Below, one piece after another: positions 7,518 through 13,866 of a stretch of DNA of 13,866 bases. The DNA is taken from positions 1 to 13,866 of the forward strand of contig JAKAPY010000026.1 in assembly GCA_021811925.1 (NCBI GenBank), written 5' to 3'. Every line of letters begins with the position of its first letter. Position 1 is the stretch's first letter. Under the pieces are notes generated by a model. It saw nothing but the letters and a program-made list of their open reading frames with translations. It was not told the origin of the DNA and did not search any database. This stretch comes from Thermoplasmata archaeon. GTDB taxonomy: Archaea > Thermoplasmatota > Thermoplasmata > Sysuiplasmatales > Sysuiplasmataceae. A program made the translations under genes and the position numbers.

Positions 7518-8076
7518 AGCAGTGAAAGAGGAAGGCAAGAAAATCAGCAAGGCAACATTCGGTGGAGGATGCTTCTGGTGCACAGAGGCAGTTTTCGCAG
7601 ATGTGAAGGGCGTGCTGAGCGTATCCTCGGGGTATGCAGGAGGTTCCGTCCCGGATCCAAGTTATGAGCTTGTCTGTTCGGACACTACCGGCCACGCCGA
7701 AGTAGTACAGCTGGAATTCGATGAAGCCGTCATAAGCTTCGAAGACCTGCTTGAAATATTCTTCATGACACACGATCCAACTACCCGGGACAGGCAGGGT
7801 GCAGACTACGGAAGTCAATACAGGTCAATAATACTGTATCAAGATGACGAACAGAGGAGAGCCGCGGAGTTGCTTGTCTCAAGGCTGAATCAGGAACATG
7901 TTTTTGATGATCCCATCGTCACTGAAATCGTTCCACTTAGATCGTTCTACAGAGCAGAAGAATATCACCAGGACTATTTCAAGAAAAACCCGAACAAGCC
8001 GTACTGCAGAATTGTCATAAGCCCTAAATTGGGCAAATTCAGAAAGAAATTCGCGGAAAGGGCGGTTGGCAACTAG
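7507..8076 (+). CDS. msrA: Peptide methionine-(S)-S-oxide reductase
   Basis: A 189-residue cytosolic repair enzyme that reduces the S epimer of methionine sulfoxide in proteins back to methionine, normally with thioredoxin as electron donor. The signature GGGCFWCTEAVF places the nucleophilic Cys at residue 22. A further Cys at 25 gives a CFWC arrangement. Family motifs SSGYAGG, HAEVVQLEFD and FMTHDPTTRDRQGADYGSQYRS follow in order, and the C-terminal half has the conserved YHQDYF. Other cysteines that might act as resolving residues are in ELVCSD and PYCRIV. Length is that of a single-domain MsrA with no MsrB fusion, and no msrB is seen in the window. ATG 7507 lies shortly after a GGGG that is a poor ribosome binding site. 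The following operon begins 131 nt downstream with its own promoter. Confidence 0.95.
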   Translation: MVDKAVKEEGKKISKATFGGGCFWCTEAVFADVKGVLSVSSGYAGGSVPDPSYELVCSDTTGHAEVVQLEFDEAVISFEDLLEIFFMTHDPTTRDRQGADYGSQYRSIILYQDDEQRRAAELLVSRLNQEHVFDDPIVTEIVPLRSFYRAEEYHQDYFKKNPNKPYCRIVISPKLGKFRKKFAERAVGN

Positions 8077-8176
8077 CAGCGCAGGCACTTTGGTGATTTC
8101 GCAATGCCAGTCTGAATCGTGCAGGGCCTAGTCTCTGAGGGGCATTTACGACAAGAAACGAAGCGCACATCGTCAG

Positions 8177-8188
8177 AATTAAATAAGG
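8177..8188 (+). promoter_or_regulatory. TATA box of the mevalonate entry operon (leaderless start)
   Basis: AATTAAATAAGG is centred about 25 nt before ATG 8208. That spacing places the transcription start at or next to the start codon, so the first gene is probably translated from a leaderless mRNA. No Shine-Dalgarno motif precedes this ATG, which agrees. The short stretch between box and start would be a natural place for the regulator encoded by the first gene to bind, but no clear operator repeat was seen. Confidence 0.5.
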
Positions 8189-8207
8189 AATAGGTTACTC
8201 GAGGCAC

Positions 8208-8903
8208 ATGCATGATTCCCTGAAGGAGAAGATCGCGGGCGAAATCGTGATCTCTGCCGATCCGGGAAAGACGATGAGGAAATGGAGAGAGGAGTTCCAC
8301 CTCAGCCAGCTCGAGCTTGCTCATGAACTGAAGGTTTCTGCTTCGGTCATAAGCGATTACGAATCAGGCAGGCGGAAGTCGCCTGGTACTGTCATTGTCA
8401 AGAGATACGTGGACGCGCTCATACAGATGGAGATCAGGAACGGGAGCCGGTTCATCAAGAGGTTTGACACGGAGGAGAAGCCAGACTACCTGCTCAGCAT
8501 AAGGGAATTCAAGGGTTCGGTCTCGCTGCAGGAGATGATGCACATACTGGAGGCACAGTGCGTATCGAGGGGAATTAGCATTGACAGGGACCTTCACGGA
8601 TACACGGTGCTTGACAGCATAAAGGCCATAACTACACTCGGCGCAAACGACTATCTCAAGGTCTTCGGATGGAGCAGCCAGAGGGCGCTCATTTTCACAC
8701 AGGTGAAGTACGGAAGGTCTCCAATGATTGCGGTCAGGGCACACCCGATGAAGCCGGCCGTAGTTGTCTACCAGAAACCGGAGAACATAGACGAACTGGC
8801 GATACACCTCTCTAAACTCGAAAACATACCCCTGCTAGTCAGCGACATGGAGATTGGGGAAATGATTGGCAGGCTTGAAAAAATAGGTGATGAAGTCAAA
8901 TGA
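8208..8903 (+). CDS. XRE-type HTH transcriptional regulator (COG1709-like), first gene of the HMG-CoA operon
   Basis: A 231-residue DNA-binding protein. Residues 23-77 form an XRE/Cro-type helix-turn-helix with the typical LSQLELAHELKVSASVISDY and ESGRRKSPG segment. The remaining 150 residues form the C-terminal domain of an archaeal regulator group (COG1709, of which MJ1545 of Methanocaldococcus is a member as I recall), possibly for sensing a ligand; the ligand is not known to me. Its position as first gene, with a leaderless promoter and an ATGA overlap to the HMG-CoA synthase gene, suggests autoregulation and control of isoprenoid precursor synthesis. The same pairing with HMG-CoA synthase is known from other archaea. 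The start ATG 8208 is supported by the TATA box at 8177-8188. No truncation or odd residues were noticed. Confidence 0.85.
   Translation: MHDSLKEKIAGEIVISADPGKTMRKWREEFHLSQLELAHELKVSASVISDYESGRRKSPGTVIVKRYVDALIQMEIRNGSRFIKRFDTEEKPDYLLSIREFKGSVSLQEMMHILEAQCVSRGISIDRDLHGYTVLDSIKAITTLGANDYLKVFGWSSQRALIFTQVKYGRSPMIAVRAHPMKPAVVVYQKPENIDELAIHLSKLENIPLLVSDMEIGEMIGRLEKIGDEVK
8885..8891 (+). promoter_or_regulatory. Shine-Dalgarno site for HMG-CoA synthase
   Basis: AGGTGAT matches the archaeal anti-Shine-Dalgarno well and sits 8 nt before ATG 8900. It lies inside the 3' end of the regulator gene, so this gene depends on an internal ribosome binding site in the operon mRNA. Confidence 0.6.
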
Positions 8904-9970
8904 TGTTTGGACACAACGAGAAGAATGTTGGCATAGTGACCTACGGGGCCTATATACCGAGATTCAGGATAATTCCTGAGGAAATAGCCAGAGTATGGGG
9001 CGAGGACGGCCAGGCCATGAAAAGCGGACTCATGATTTTCAGCAAGTCCGTCCCTTACCCTGACGAGGATGTCATAACAATATCTGTCGAAGCATCCAGG
9101 AACGCACTCGCCAGGAGCAAGATAGATCCTGAGGATATTGGCGCAGTGTATGTTGGAAGCGAATCACACCCGTATGCAGTCAAGCCGTCTGGGACGATTG
9201 TTGCCGAGGCAATTGGAACCTCGCACTTCATTACGGTCGCAGACTACGAGTTTGCCTGCAAGGCAGGGACAGCAGCAGTCCAGACAAGCATGGGGCTTGT
9301 TTCATCAGGCATGGTGAAGTACGCGCTGGCTGTGGGAGCAGATACGTCGCAGGGTGCACCAGGCGATGCGCTTGAGTATTCCGCTTCTGCAGGAGGCGCA
9401 GCATTCATAATAGGCAGGGAGAAGGTCATAGCAACAATCAACAGGACTTTCTCGTTCACATCCGATACTCCAGACTTCTGGCGGAGAGAAGGGCAGGCGT
9501 ATCCAAGCCACGGCGGCAGATTCACGGGCGAGCCAGCCTATTTCAGGCATGTTGCAACATGCGCAAAGGAGCTTATGAAAATCCAGGGCACTAAGCCGTC
9601 TGATTACGACTTTGCAGTGTTCCACCAGCCAAACGGCAAATTCCCCACAAGGGTCGCACAGCAGCTCGGCTTTGAGAAAAAGCAATATGAGACTGGTCTA
9701 ACGACACCGTACATCGGAAACACTTATTCCGCCTCGATGATGATAGGTCTGTCCGCAATACTCGACGTGGCCAAGCCGGGGCAGAAGATTCTTGGTGTGG
9801 CCTTCGGTTCTGGTGCAGGGAGCGACGGATTCGATATTACTGTGACGGATGAAATGGCCAACTACAACCGTGCGGCCGCTCCGACAGTCAAGTGGTTTGT
9901 GGAGAGATCCGAGCTGCTTGACTACGGAAGATATGCGAAATTCAAAGGCAAAATAGTGATGAAGGAATAA
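8900..9970 (+). CDS. Hydroxymethylglutaryl-CoA synthase (archaeal type)
   Basis: A 356-residue cytosolic enzyme that condenses acetyl-CoA with acetoacetyl-CoA to HMG-CoA, the committed precursor of mevalonate and archaeal lipids. The thiolase fold and all three catalytic positions are present: Glu88 in GSESHPYAVKPS, nucleophilic Cys120 in EFACKAGTAAVQ, and His242 in FHQPNGKFP. Other family motifs are GADTSQG, EYSASAGGAAFIIG and the C-terminal GVAFGSGAGSDGFD. The length matches archaeal HMG-CoA synthases. It overlaps the regulator stop by 4 nt (ATGA), and ATG 8900 is immediately followed by a second in-frame ATG at 8903. The thiolase-like gene starts 2 nt after its stop. In methanogens the enzyme is known to form a complex with thiolase and DUF35 that channels acetoacetyl-CoA, and the gene order here fits the same assembly. 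Confidence 0.95.
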   Translation: MMFGHNEKNVGIVTYGAYIPRFRIIPEEIARVWGEDGQAMKSGLMIFSKSVPYPDEDVITISVEASRNALARSKIDPEDIGAVYVGSESHPYAVKPSGTIVAEAIGTSHFITVADYEFACKAGTAAVQTSMGLVSSGMVKYALAVGADTSQGAPGDALEYSASAGGAAFIIGREKVIATINRTFSFTSDTPDFWRREGQAYPSHGGRFTGEPAYFRHVATCAKELMKIQGTKPSDYDFAVFHQPNGKFPTRVAQQLGFEKKQYETGLTTPYIGNTYSASMMIGLSAILDVAKPGQKILGVAFGSGAGSDGFDITVTDEMANYNRAAAPTVKWFVERSELLDYGRYAKFKGKIVMKE

Positions 9971-9972
9971 AA

Positions 9973-11139
9973 ATGAGAGATGTTGCTATCATAGGGGTCG
10001 GAGACACCAAGTTCGGTGAACTCTGGGAACACTCCATCAGGGACATAGGAATGCAGGCGGGCCTGAGCGCCGTCAGCGACGCAAATATTGCAGGCGAGCA
10101 GATTGAGGCCCTCTACATAGGAAACATGGCAGCAGGCAGCCTTATCGAGCAGGAGCATCTCGGTGCACTTGTTTCCGACTACTCGGGCCTTTCGGCACTG
10201 CACATACCAGCGGTCCGGATAGAGGCCGCGGGAGCCTCGGGCGGCATGGCCCTCAGGGAAGGATACATCGCAGTTGCTTCCGGCATGCATGACATAGTTA
10301 TGGTCGCCGGTGCCGAAAAGATGACAGATGTCACTGACGAGGAGATTCCGACCATCCAGATGGCGGGCGGTGACCAGCAGTGGGAGGGCATTTCGGGCTC
10401 AACAATGGCAAGCCTGTTCGCAATGATGGCCAGAAGGCACATGCACGAATACGGCACAACAAGGGAGAACATTGCAAGCGTTCCCGTGAAGAACCACAAG
10501 AACGGTGCAATGAACCCGAATGCACAGTACCAGAAGGGCATAACGATGGACACTGTCCTGAAGTCTCCAATGGTCGCAGACCCGCTAGGTGTCTTCGACT
10601 GTGCGCCGATTTCCGATGGTGCCGCGGCGGTAATACTTGCGCCGCTTGACATTGCAAAGAAGTACTCCGAGCAGCCTATCAAGATCGTAGCCTCGGCTGC
10701 GGCAACGGATACGCTTGCACTGCAGCACAGGGAGTCTCTCACGAGGATTGATTCCATAAAAGTCGCGTCAAGGAATGCATACAAAACTGCAGGCATCGGC
10801 CCTAAGGAAATTGATGTTGCAGAAGTCCACGACTCATACTCCATCGCTGAAATCATAAGCATCGAGGACCTTGGTTTCTTTGAAAAAGGGAAAGGGGGCC
10901 CGGCGACACTCGAGGGGATGACAGAGATAAACGGCGTTGTGTCTGTCAATACTTCCGGGGGGCTGAAGGCAAGAGGCGACCCGATGGGCGCAACAGGTGT
11001 TGCACAGGCTGTCGAGATCGCAAGACAGCTCAGGGGCAAGGGCGAGAAAAGGCAGGTGAACAACGCAGAGTATGGGCTTTCACTGAATATGGGCGGCACA
11101 GGCGGAACATCGGTTGTTCACATCTACAGGAGGCTTTGA
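9973..11139 (+). CDS. Thiolase-fold protein (SCP-x type), predicted acetoacetyl-CoA thiolase, lacking canonical Cys and GHP His
   Basis: A 388-residue thiolase-superfamily protein of the SCP2/SCP-x group. By context it should condense two acetyl-CoA to acetoacetyl-CoA and pass it to HMG-CoA synthase. The fold motifs are clear: MRDVAIIGVGDTKFGEL at the N-terminus, GAEKMTD, CAPISDGAAAVILA, EVHDSYSIAE with His286 retained, VNTSGGLKARGDPMGATG, and a C-terminal LNMGGTGGTSVVHIY. However, the segment normally reading EAACASGG reads EAAGASGG, so Gly87 replaces the expected nucleophilic Cys. The usual GHPxGATG reads GDPMGATG, so Asp336 replaces the activating His. I re-read the codons (GGA and GAC) and see no frameshift. 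The substitutions may be normal for this lineage, or may mean another chemistry, as in thiolase-fold aldolases that also partner DUF35 proteins. ATG 9973 follows a GAAGGA site with 6-nt spacing. Confidence 0.88.
   Translation: MRDVAIIGVGDTKFGELWEHSIRDIGMQAGLSAVSDANIAGEQIEALYIGNMAAGSLIEQEHLGALVSDYSGLSALHIPAVRIEAAGASGGMALREGYIAVASGMHDIVMVAGAEKMTDVTDEEIPTIQMAGGDQQWEGISGSTMASLFAMMARRHMHEYGTTRENIASVPVKNHKNGAMNPNAQYQKGITMDTVLKSPMVADPLGVFDCAPISDGAAAVILAPLDIAKKYSEQPIKIVASAAATDTLALQHRESLTRIDSIKVASRNAYKTAGIGPKEIDVAEVHDSYSIAEIISIEDLGFFEKGKGGPATLEGMTEINGVVSVNTSGGLKARGDPMGATGVAQAVEIARQLRGKGEKRQVNNAEYGLSLNMGGTGGTSVVHIYRRL
11128..11133 (+). promoter_or_regulatory. Shine-Dalgarno site deciding the DUF35 start
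   Basis: AGGAGG sits 8 nt before ATG 11142 but only 2 nt before the in-frame TTG 11136, so the ATG is the true start. The site lies within the last codons of the thiolase-like gene, supporting coupled translation. Confidence 0.7.
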
Positions 11140-11141
11140 AG

Positions 11142-11540
11142 ATGTCCAATCCAAGGTACTGGAGGGAAAACCCTAGCAGGTACAATCTCATAGGCAGGAG
11201 ATGCGAAAACTGCAAGGGTGTCTTCTTCCCGCCGCGGGAGATATGCCCGAAATGCAGGAGGAAGAGCCTGGGAAAGATGAAGGCTTACAAGCTCACTGGA
11301 AAGGGAAAGGTCTACTCATTCACAATCGTTCATGATCCCATGCCAGACTTCACGCTCATGAAACCATATATCATGGCAATGATAGAAATGGAGGAAGGTG
11401 TGAGGCTTACCGGGCAGATCGTGGACTGCGAGGCCGAGAAGATCTCGATAGGAATGGATGTAGAGTCAACATTTAGAAAGCTCGGCCAGGAAGGCGGCTC
11501 GGGCATAATACGTTACGGCTACAAGTTCAGGCCTGTCTGA
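11142..11540 (+). CDS. DUF35 zinc-ribbon/OB-fold protein, scaffold of the thiolase/HMG-CoA synthase complex
   Basis: A 132-residue protein of the DUF35 family: a rubredoxin-like zinc ribbon followed by an OB fold. Four cysteines that should hold zinc are seen as CENC (21, 24) and CPKC (35, 38), with the usual VFFPPREICPKC linker. The OB part contains GKVYSFTIVHDPMPDF and a VRLTGQIVDC strand. In methanogen complexes DUF35 bridges thiolase and HMG-CoA synthase and helps form a shared CoA site, and the gene order here is the same. In other organisms DUF35 domains partner thiolase-fold aldolases or ketothiolases. The gene begins 2 nt after the thiolase-like stop and is the last of the operon. No T-rich terminator is obvious in the 118 nt that follow. 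Confidence 0.92.
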   Translation: MSNPRYWRENPSRYNLIGRRCENCKGVFFPPREICPKCRRKSLGKMKAYKLTGKGKVYSFTIVHDPMPDFTLMKPYIMAMIEMEEGVRLTGQIVDCEAEKISIGMDVESTFRKLGQEGGSGIIRYGYKFRPV

Positions 11541-11628
11541 AGAAGAATGCCGAACGCTGACTGCAGTTGCCATTCCGGCCCCTCGGACAGCTTGCTGCAG
11601 AACGCCGCCATTGGCAGCATTGCAAGAG

Positions 11629-11636
11629 ATTTATAC
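11629..11636 (+). promoter_or_regulatory. TATA box of the methyltransferase gene (leaderless start)
   Basis: ATTTATAC lies 26 nt (centre to start) before ATG 11659. This is the best TATA match in the window and it selects ATG 11659 over the upstream in-frame TTG 11611, which would place the promoter inside the coding region. No Shine-Dalgarno motif precedes either start. Confidence 0.5.
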
Positions 11637-11658
11637 GGAACCGCCCGTTTATGAAACG

Positions 11659-12405
11659 ATGACCGGATCCGACTTCTTCTCGAGAAATGCAGGTGCTTAT
11701 GCCAAGAGTTCATCGCATGCGGGAGGCACAGACCTTGGACTCCTTGTGGAGCAACTTGCAGTAAAACAGAACGAGATGGCAATTGATGTGGCGACGGGCA
11801 CCGGCTTCACCGCCATCGCAATCGCCGAATCTGCAAGGGCTGTTACCGGGGTGGACCCCAACTACAAAATGATCAGGGAGGCAGGCAAGCTGGCTGAGGC
11901 GAAGGGTGTGAAGAACCTGGAGCTGGTAATCGGCCAGGCGGAGCGCCTTCCAGTCTCTACCTCCTCATTCCATGTAGCGACCTGCAGGAGAGCCGCGCAC
12001 CACTTCGTCAACAAGCCCGCCTTCCTTTCTGAAGTATACAGGATCCTGGCGCCCGGTGGCAGGTTCGGCCTGGTTGATATGGTTCCTCCCGATGGACATG
12101 CCGATGAATTCAACAGGCTGGAAATAGCCAGGGATAACAGCCATGTCTGGGCTGAGGAAGTTCCATCCTGGAGACTTCTTGCCGGGGAAGCAGGTTTCGA
12201 AATCGCTGCCTGCCGGACGGAGGCGGAGAGGATGACATTTGAGAAGTGGATTTATCCTGTCGCCCCTGACGGCGAAGATGCTGCAGCTTGCAGGAAAATG
12301 CTACGCGAAGCGGATGATTCCTTTGCTTCGGCCATCGGCCTTGACGGCGATCTGTCTTTTAGCAAAGGCAGGATGGTGCTGATTGCCAGAAGGCCCTTGC
12401 AATGA
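11659..12405 (+). CDS. Class I SAM-dependent methyltransferase (UbiE/Methyltransf_11-like)
   Basis: A 248-residue cytosolic methyltransferase. The SAM-binding motif I is seen as AIDVATGTGFTAIAIAE (41-57), followed by the acidic end of strand 2 in VTGVDPN (Asp66), the motif QAERLPVSTSSFHVATCRRA (93-112) and a post-motif RILAPGGRFGLVD (128-140). The arrangement is that of the UbiE/COG2226 and Methyltransf_11 groups, but the substrate cannot be told. The N-terminal FFSRNAGAYAKSSSH resembles the start of small-molecule methyltransferases of this type and supports ATG 11659; an in-frame TTG 11611 would add 16 residues. It is preceded by its own TATA box and followed after 51 nt by the ammonia-lyase gene on the same strand. 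A role in quinone, lipid or cofactor methylation is possible but not shown. Confidence 0.85.
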   Translation: MTGSDFFSRNAGAYAKSSSHAGGTDLGLLVEQLAVKQNEMAIDVATGTGFTAIAIAESARAVTGVDPNYKMIREAGKLAEAKGVKNLELVIGQAERLPVSTSSFHVATCRRAAHHFVNKPAFLSEVYRILAPGGRFGLVDMVPPDGHADEFNRLEIARDNSHVWAEEVPSWRLLAGEAGFEIAACRTEAERMTFEKWIYPVAPDGEDAAACRKMLREADDSFASAIGLDGDLSFSKGRMVLIARRPLQ

Positions 12406-12411
12406 ATAAAA

Positions 12412-12422
12412 AGAATAATAAC
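12412..12422 (+). promoter_or_regulatory. Possible TATA box of the ammonia-lyase gene
   Basis: AGAATAATAAC lies about 40 nt before TTG 12457 and would put the transcript start near 12442, just ahead of a GGTG at 12445-12448 that could act as ribosome binding site. The message would thus have a very short leader. The element is a weak consensus match. Confidence 0.3.
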
Positions 12423-12456
12423 CTGTTCATGGCTATCTCGAAACGGTGTATCTGTT

Positions 12457-13866
12457 TTGGGCTATAGACACCCCAGGGTCACAGTCGATGGAAATTCACT
12501 GGATATCGAAAAGCTTGTCTCGGTATCAAGGAATTTTGCAAATGTAACCATATCCAGGGCAGCGCTTGACAGAGTGGTTTCCGCCAGAAAGGCGCTCGAA
12601 AAAAAGGCAGAAGGCGGAGAGCCCATATATGGAGTGAACACGGGCTTCGGTGAACTTCAGAACGTCAAGGTCGCAACAAGCGAGTCGGGCAGACTTCAGG
12701 AAAACCTAGTGAGGAGCACCTCGGCAGGGGTCGGGCAGCCCCTATCCGCCGAAGAGACGAGGGCGCTCATGGTGCTGAGGCTCAATACGCTTGTGAAGGG
12801 CCATTCCGGTGTGAGGGCCGAGATTGTGAAGCTGCTCGCTGAGATGATCGACCTTGGCGTCCATCCGGTCATTCCTTCGAGGGGTTCTGTCGGGGCCAGT
12901 GGCGACCTTGCACCGCTTGCACATATGGCTCTTGTTCTCATGGGCGAGGGAGCTGCTGAGTTCAAGGGAAGGAAGCTCAGCGGGGCGGAGGCACTGGTGG
13001 AAGCAGGACTGAAGCCGATTTCACTCAGGGAAAAAGAGGGACTGGCATTAATCAACGGTACACAGTTCATGACTGCACTTGGCGCGCTCGCACTTAACGA
13101 CATAAGGAATTTCTTCATGCAATCGATAGTTGTCTTTTCAATGTCGCTTGAGGCACTCGGCGGCAGGCTGTCCCCTTTCGACGGCAGGGTCTCCGCGCTG
13201 AGGGCTCATCCCGGGTCAGGAGTAGTTGCCTCGGAAATACTGAAGATGTGCAGGGGAAGCAGGAGGACAAACGGGGGTAACAGGGTACAGGATCCGTATA
13301 CGCTGAGATGCGCACCACAGGTGATCGGGCCCCTGCATGATTTGATCGAATACTGCGAAAAAGTGATTGTGACCGAGATGAACTCGACGACAGACAACCC
13401 TGTTGTATTTCCTGAGAACGGGGACATAATATCCGCCGGAAATTTCCACGGGCAGCCGGTCGCCGTCGCGCTTGATGCACTCTGCATACCTCTTCAGGCA
13501 GTTGCAGCGTTCTCGGAGCGCAGAACAGCAAGGCTTACCGATTCGAAGCTCAGCGGGCTCAATGCGTTTCTCTCGATGAATCCGGGAGTGGAGTCGGGGT
13601 ACATGGTGGCACAGTACACTGCGGCTGCCCTTGTATCTGAGGGGAAGGTCCTAAGCCACCCCTCTTCATCCGATTCAATACCCACTTCGGCAAACCAGGA
13701 GGATTATGTCAGCATGGGCGCATACTCGGCAATTAAGCTGAGGCAGATGGTCGACAACTCATTCATCGTTCTTGCCGTCGAGGCGCTTTGCGCATCGCAG
13801 GCGCTCGATCTGACGGGCGGTCCCTCCGCCCCACGCATAAGAAAGGCCCATGGCATAATCAGGCAG
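12457..13866 (+). CDS. hutH: Histidine/aromatic ammonia-lyase (HutH-like), 3' truncated by the window edge
   Basis: The first 470 residues of an MIO-containing ammonia-lyase; family length is about 500-510, so roughly 35-40 residues lie beyond the edge. The family removes ammonia from histidine (to urocanate) or from aromatic amino acids. The MIO cofactor triad Ala147-Ser148-Gly149 is intact in SRGSVGASGDLAPLAHMAL. The catalytic Tyr loop YGVNTGFG (Tyr58), the LINGTQFM helix, the STTDNPVVF motif and QEDYVSMGAY (414-423) are all present. Glu415 matches the histidine-lyase type, but the selectivity pair is Ser87-Thr88 (LVRSTSAGVG) rather than Ser-His, and the usual QEDH is QEDY. Substrate is therefore uncertain. 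The start is TTG 12457, the only usable start before the conserved VTVDGNSL region, with GGTG eight bases upstream; the frame is closed upstream by the methyltransferase stop. No other hut genes are visible. Confidence 0.88.
   Translation, partial: MGYRHPRVTVDGNSLDIEKLVSVSRNFANVTISRAALDRVVSARKALEKKAEGGEPIYGVNTGFGELQNVKVATSESGRLQENLVRSTSAGVGQPLSAEETRALMVLRLNTLVKGHSGVRAEIVKLLAEMIDLGVHPVIPSRGSVGASGDLAPLAHMALVLMGEGAAEFKGRKLSGAEALVEAGLKPISLREKEGLALINGTQFMTALGALALNDIRNFFMQSIVVFSMSLEALGGRLSPFDGRVSALRAHPGSGVVASEILKMCRGSRRTNGGNRVQDPYTLRCAPQVIGPLHDLIEYCEKVIVTEMNSTTDNPVVFPENGDIISAGNFHGQPVAVALDALCIPLQAVAAFSERRTARLTDSKLSGLNAFLSMNPGVESGYMVAQYTAAALVSEGKVLSHPSSSDSIPTSANQEDYVSMGAYSAIKLRQMVDNSFIVLAVEALCASQALDLTGGPSAPRIRKAHGIIRQ

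Noticed and set aside
8364..8807. 147-residue minus-strand frame
   Set aside because: Antisense to the regulator gene, with no recognisable motif and no promoter or ribosome site.
10179..11099. 306-residue open frame on the minus strand
   Set aside because: It lies antisense to the thiolase-like gene. The composition (Ser, Ala, Pro-rich, no domain) is that of a frame shadow in a GC-rich gene.
1..13866. CRISPR arrays, tandem repeats, toxin-antitoxin or defence genes
   Set aside because: No regularly spaced direct repeats and no proteins of these kinds were seen on either strand. The only repeated units are the diverged protein repeats within the surface protein.

Overview
The window looks like chromosomal DNA of an archaeon, most likely a Thermoplasmata-like euryarchaeote. 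The reasons are: an archaeal-type mevalonate entry cluster (XRE-type regulator, HMG-CoA synthase, thiolase-fold protein, DUF35 zinc-ribbon/OB protein); a tRNA gene without an encoded CCA; several genes with a TATA-like box about 25 nt upstream of the start codon, as in leaderless archaeal transcripts; Shine-Dalgarno motifs of the GGAGGTGAT type inside operons; and a very large, sequon-rich, membrane-anchored surface protein of a kind common in Thermoplasmata. The exact taxon is inferred and was not checked by any search.

Layout. Positions 1-141 hold nothing I can name. A huge minus-strand surface protein gene (142-5112) has an N-terminal beta-propeller, Ig-like repeats, an Fn3-like domain and a C-terminal anchor. 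A 400-nt divergent promoter region follows, with one doubtful small ORF, then a plus-strand DUF998 membrane protein (5514-6116). The gap after it is not empty: it holds a frameshifted minus-strand remnant of an IS256-family transposase. Next come a minus-strand GNAT acetyltransferase, a minus-strand tRNA-Pro(CGG), a doubtful basic CxxC mini-ORF, and a plus-strand methionine sulfoxide reductase A gene.

From 8208 to 11540 a tight plus-strand operon encodes the regulator, HMG-CoA synthase, thiolase-like protein and DUF35 protein, with 4-nt overlap or 2-nt gaps. These proteins are expected to make acetoacetyl-CoA and then HMG-CoA for isoprenoid lipids, in a complex where DUF35 bridges thiolase and synthase. 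A SAM-dependent methyltransferase and the start of a histidine/aromatic ammonia-lyase gene (hutH-like, running off the right edge) complete the window.

Most worth a second look: the thiolase-like protein has Gly where the nucleophilic Cys is expected and Asp where the GHP-motif His is expected, although it sits in an otherwise canonical mevalonate operon. The ammonia-lyase has Ser-Thr at the substrate-selectivity pair where histidine lyases have Ser-His. The IS256 remnant and its AT-richer surroundings mark 6117-7500 as a small accessory patch. I saw no CRISPR array, defence system, or clearly novel multi-gene system.
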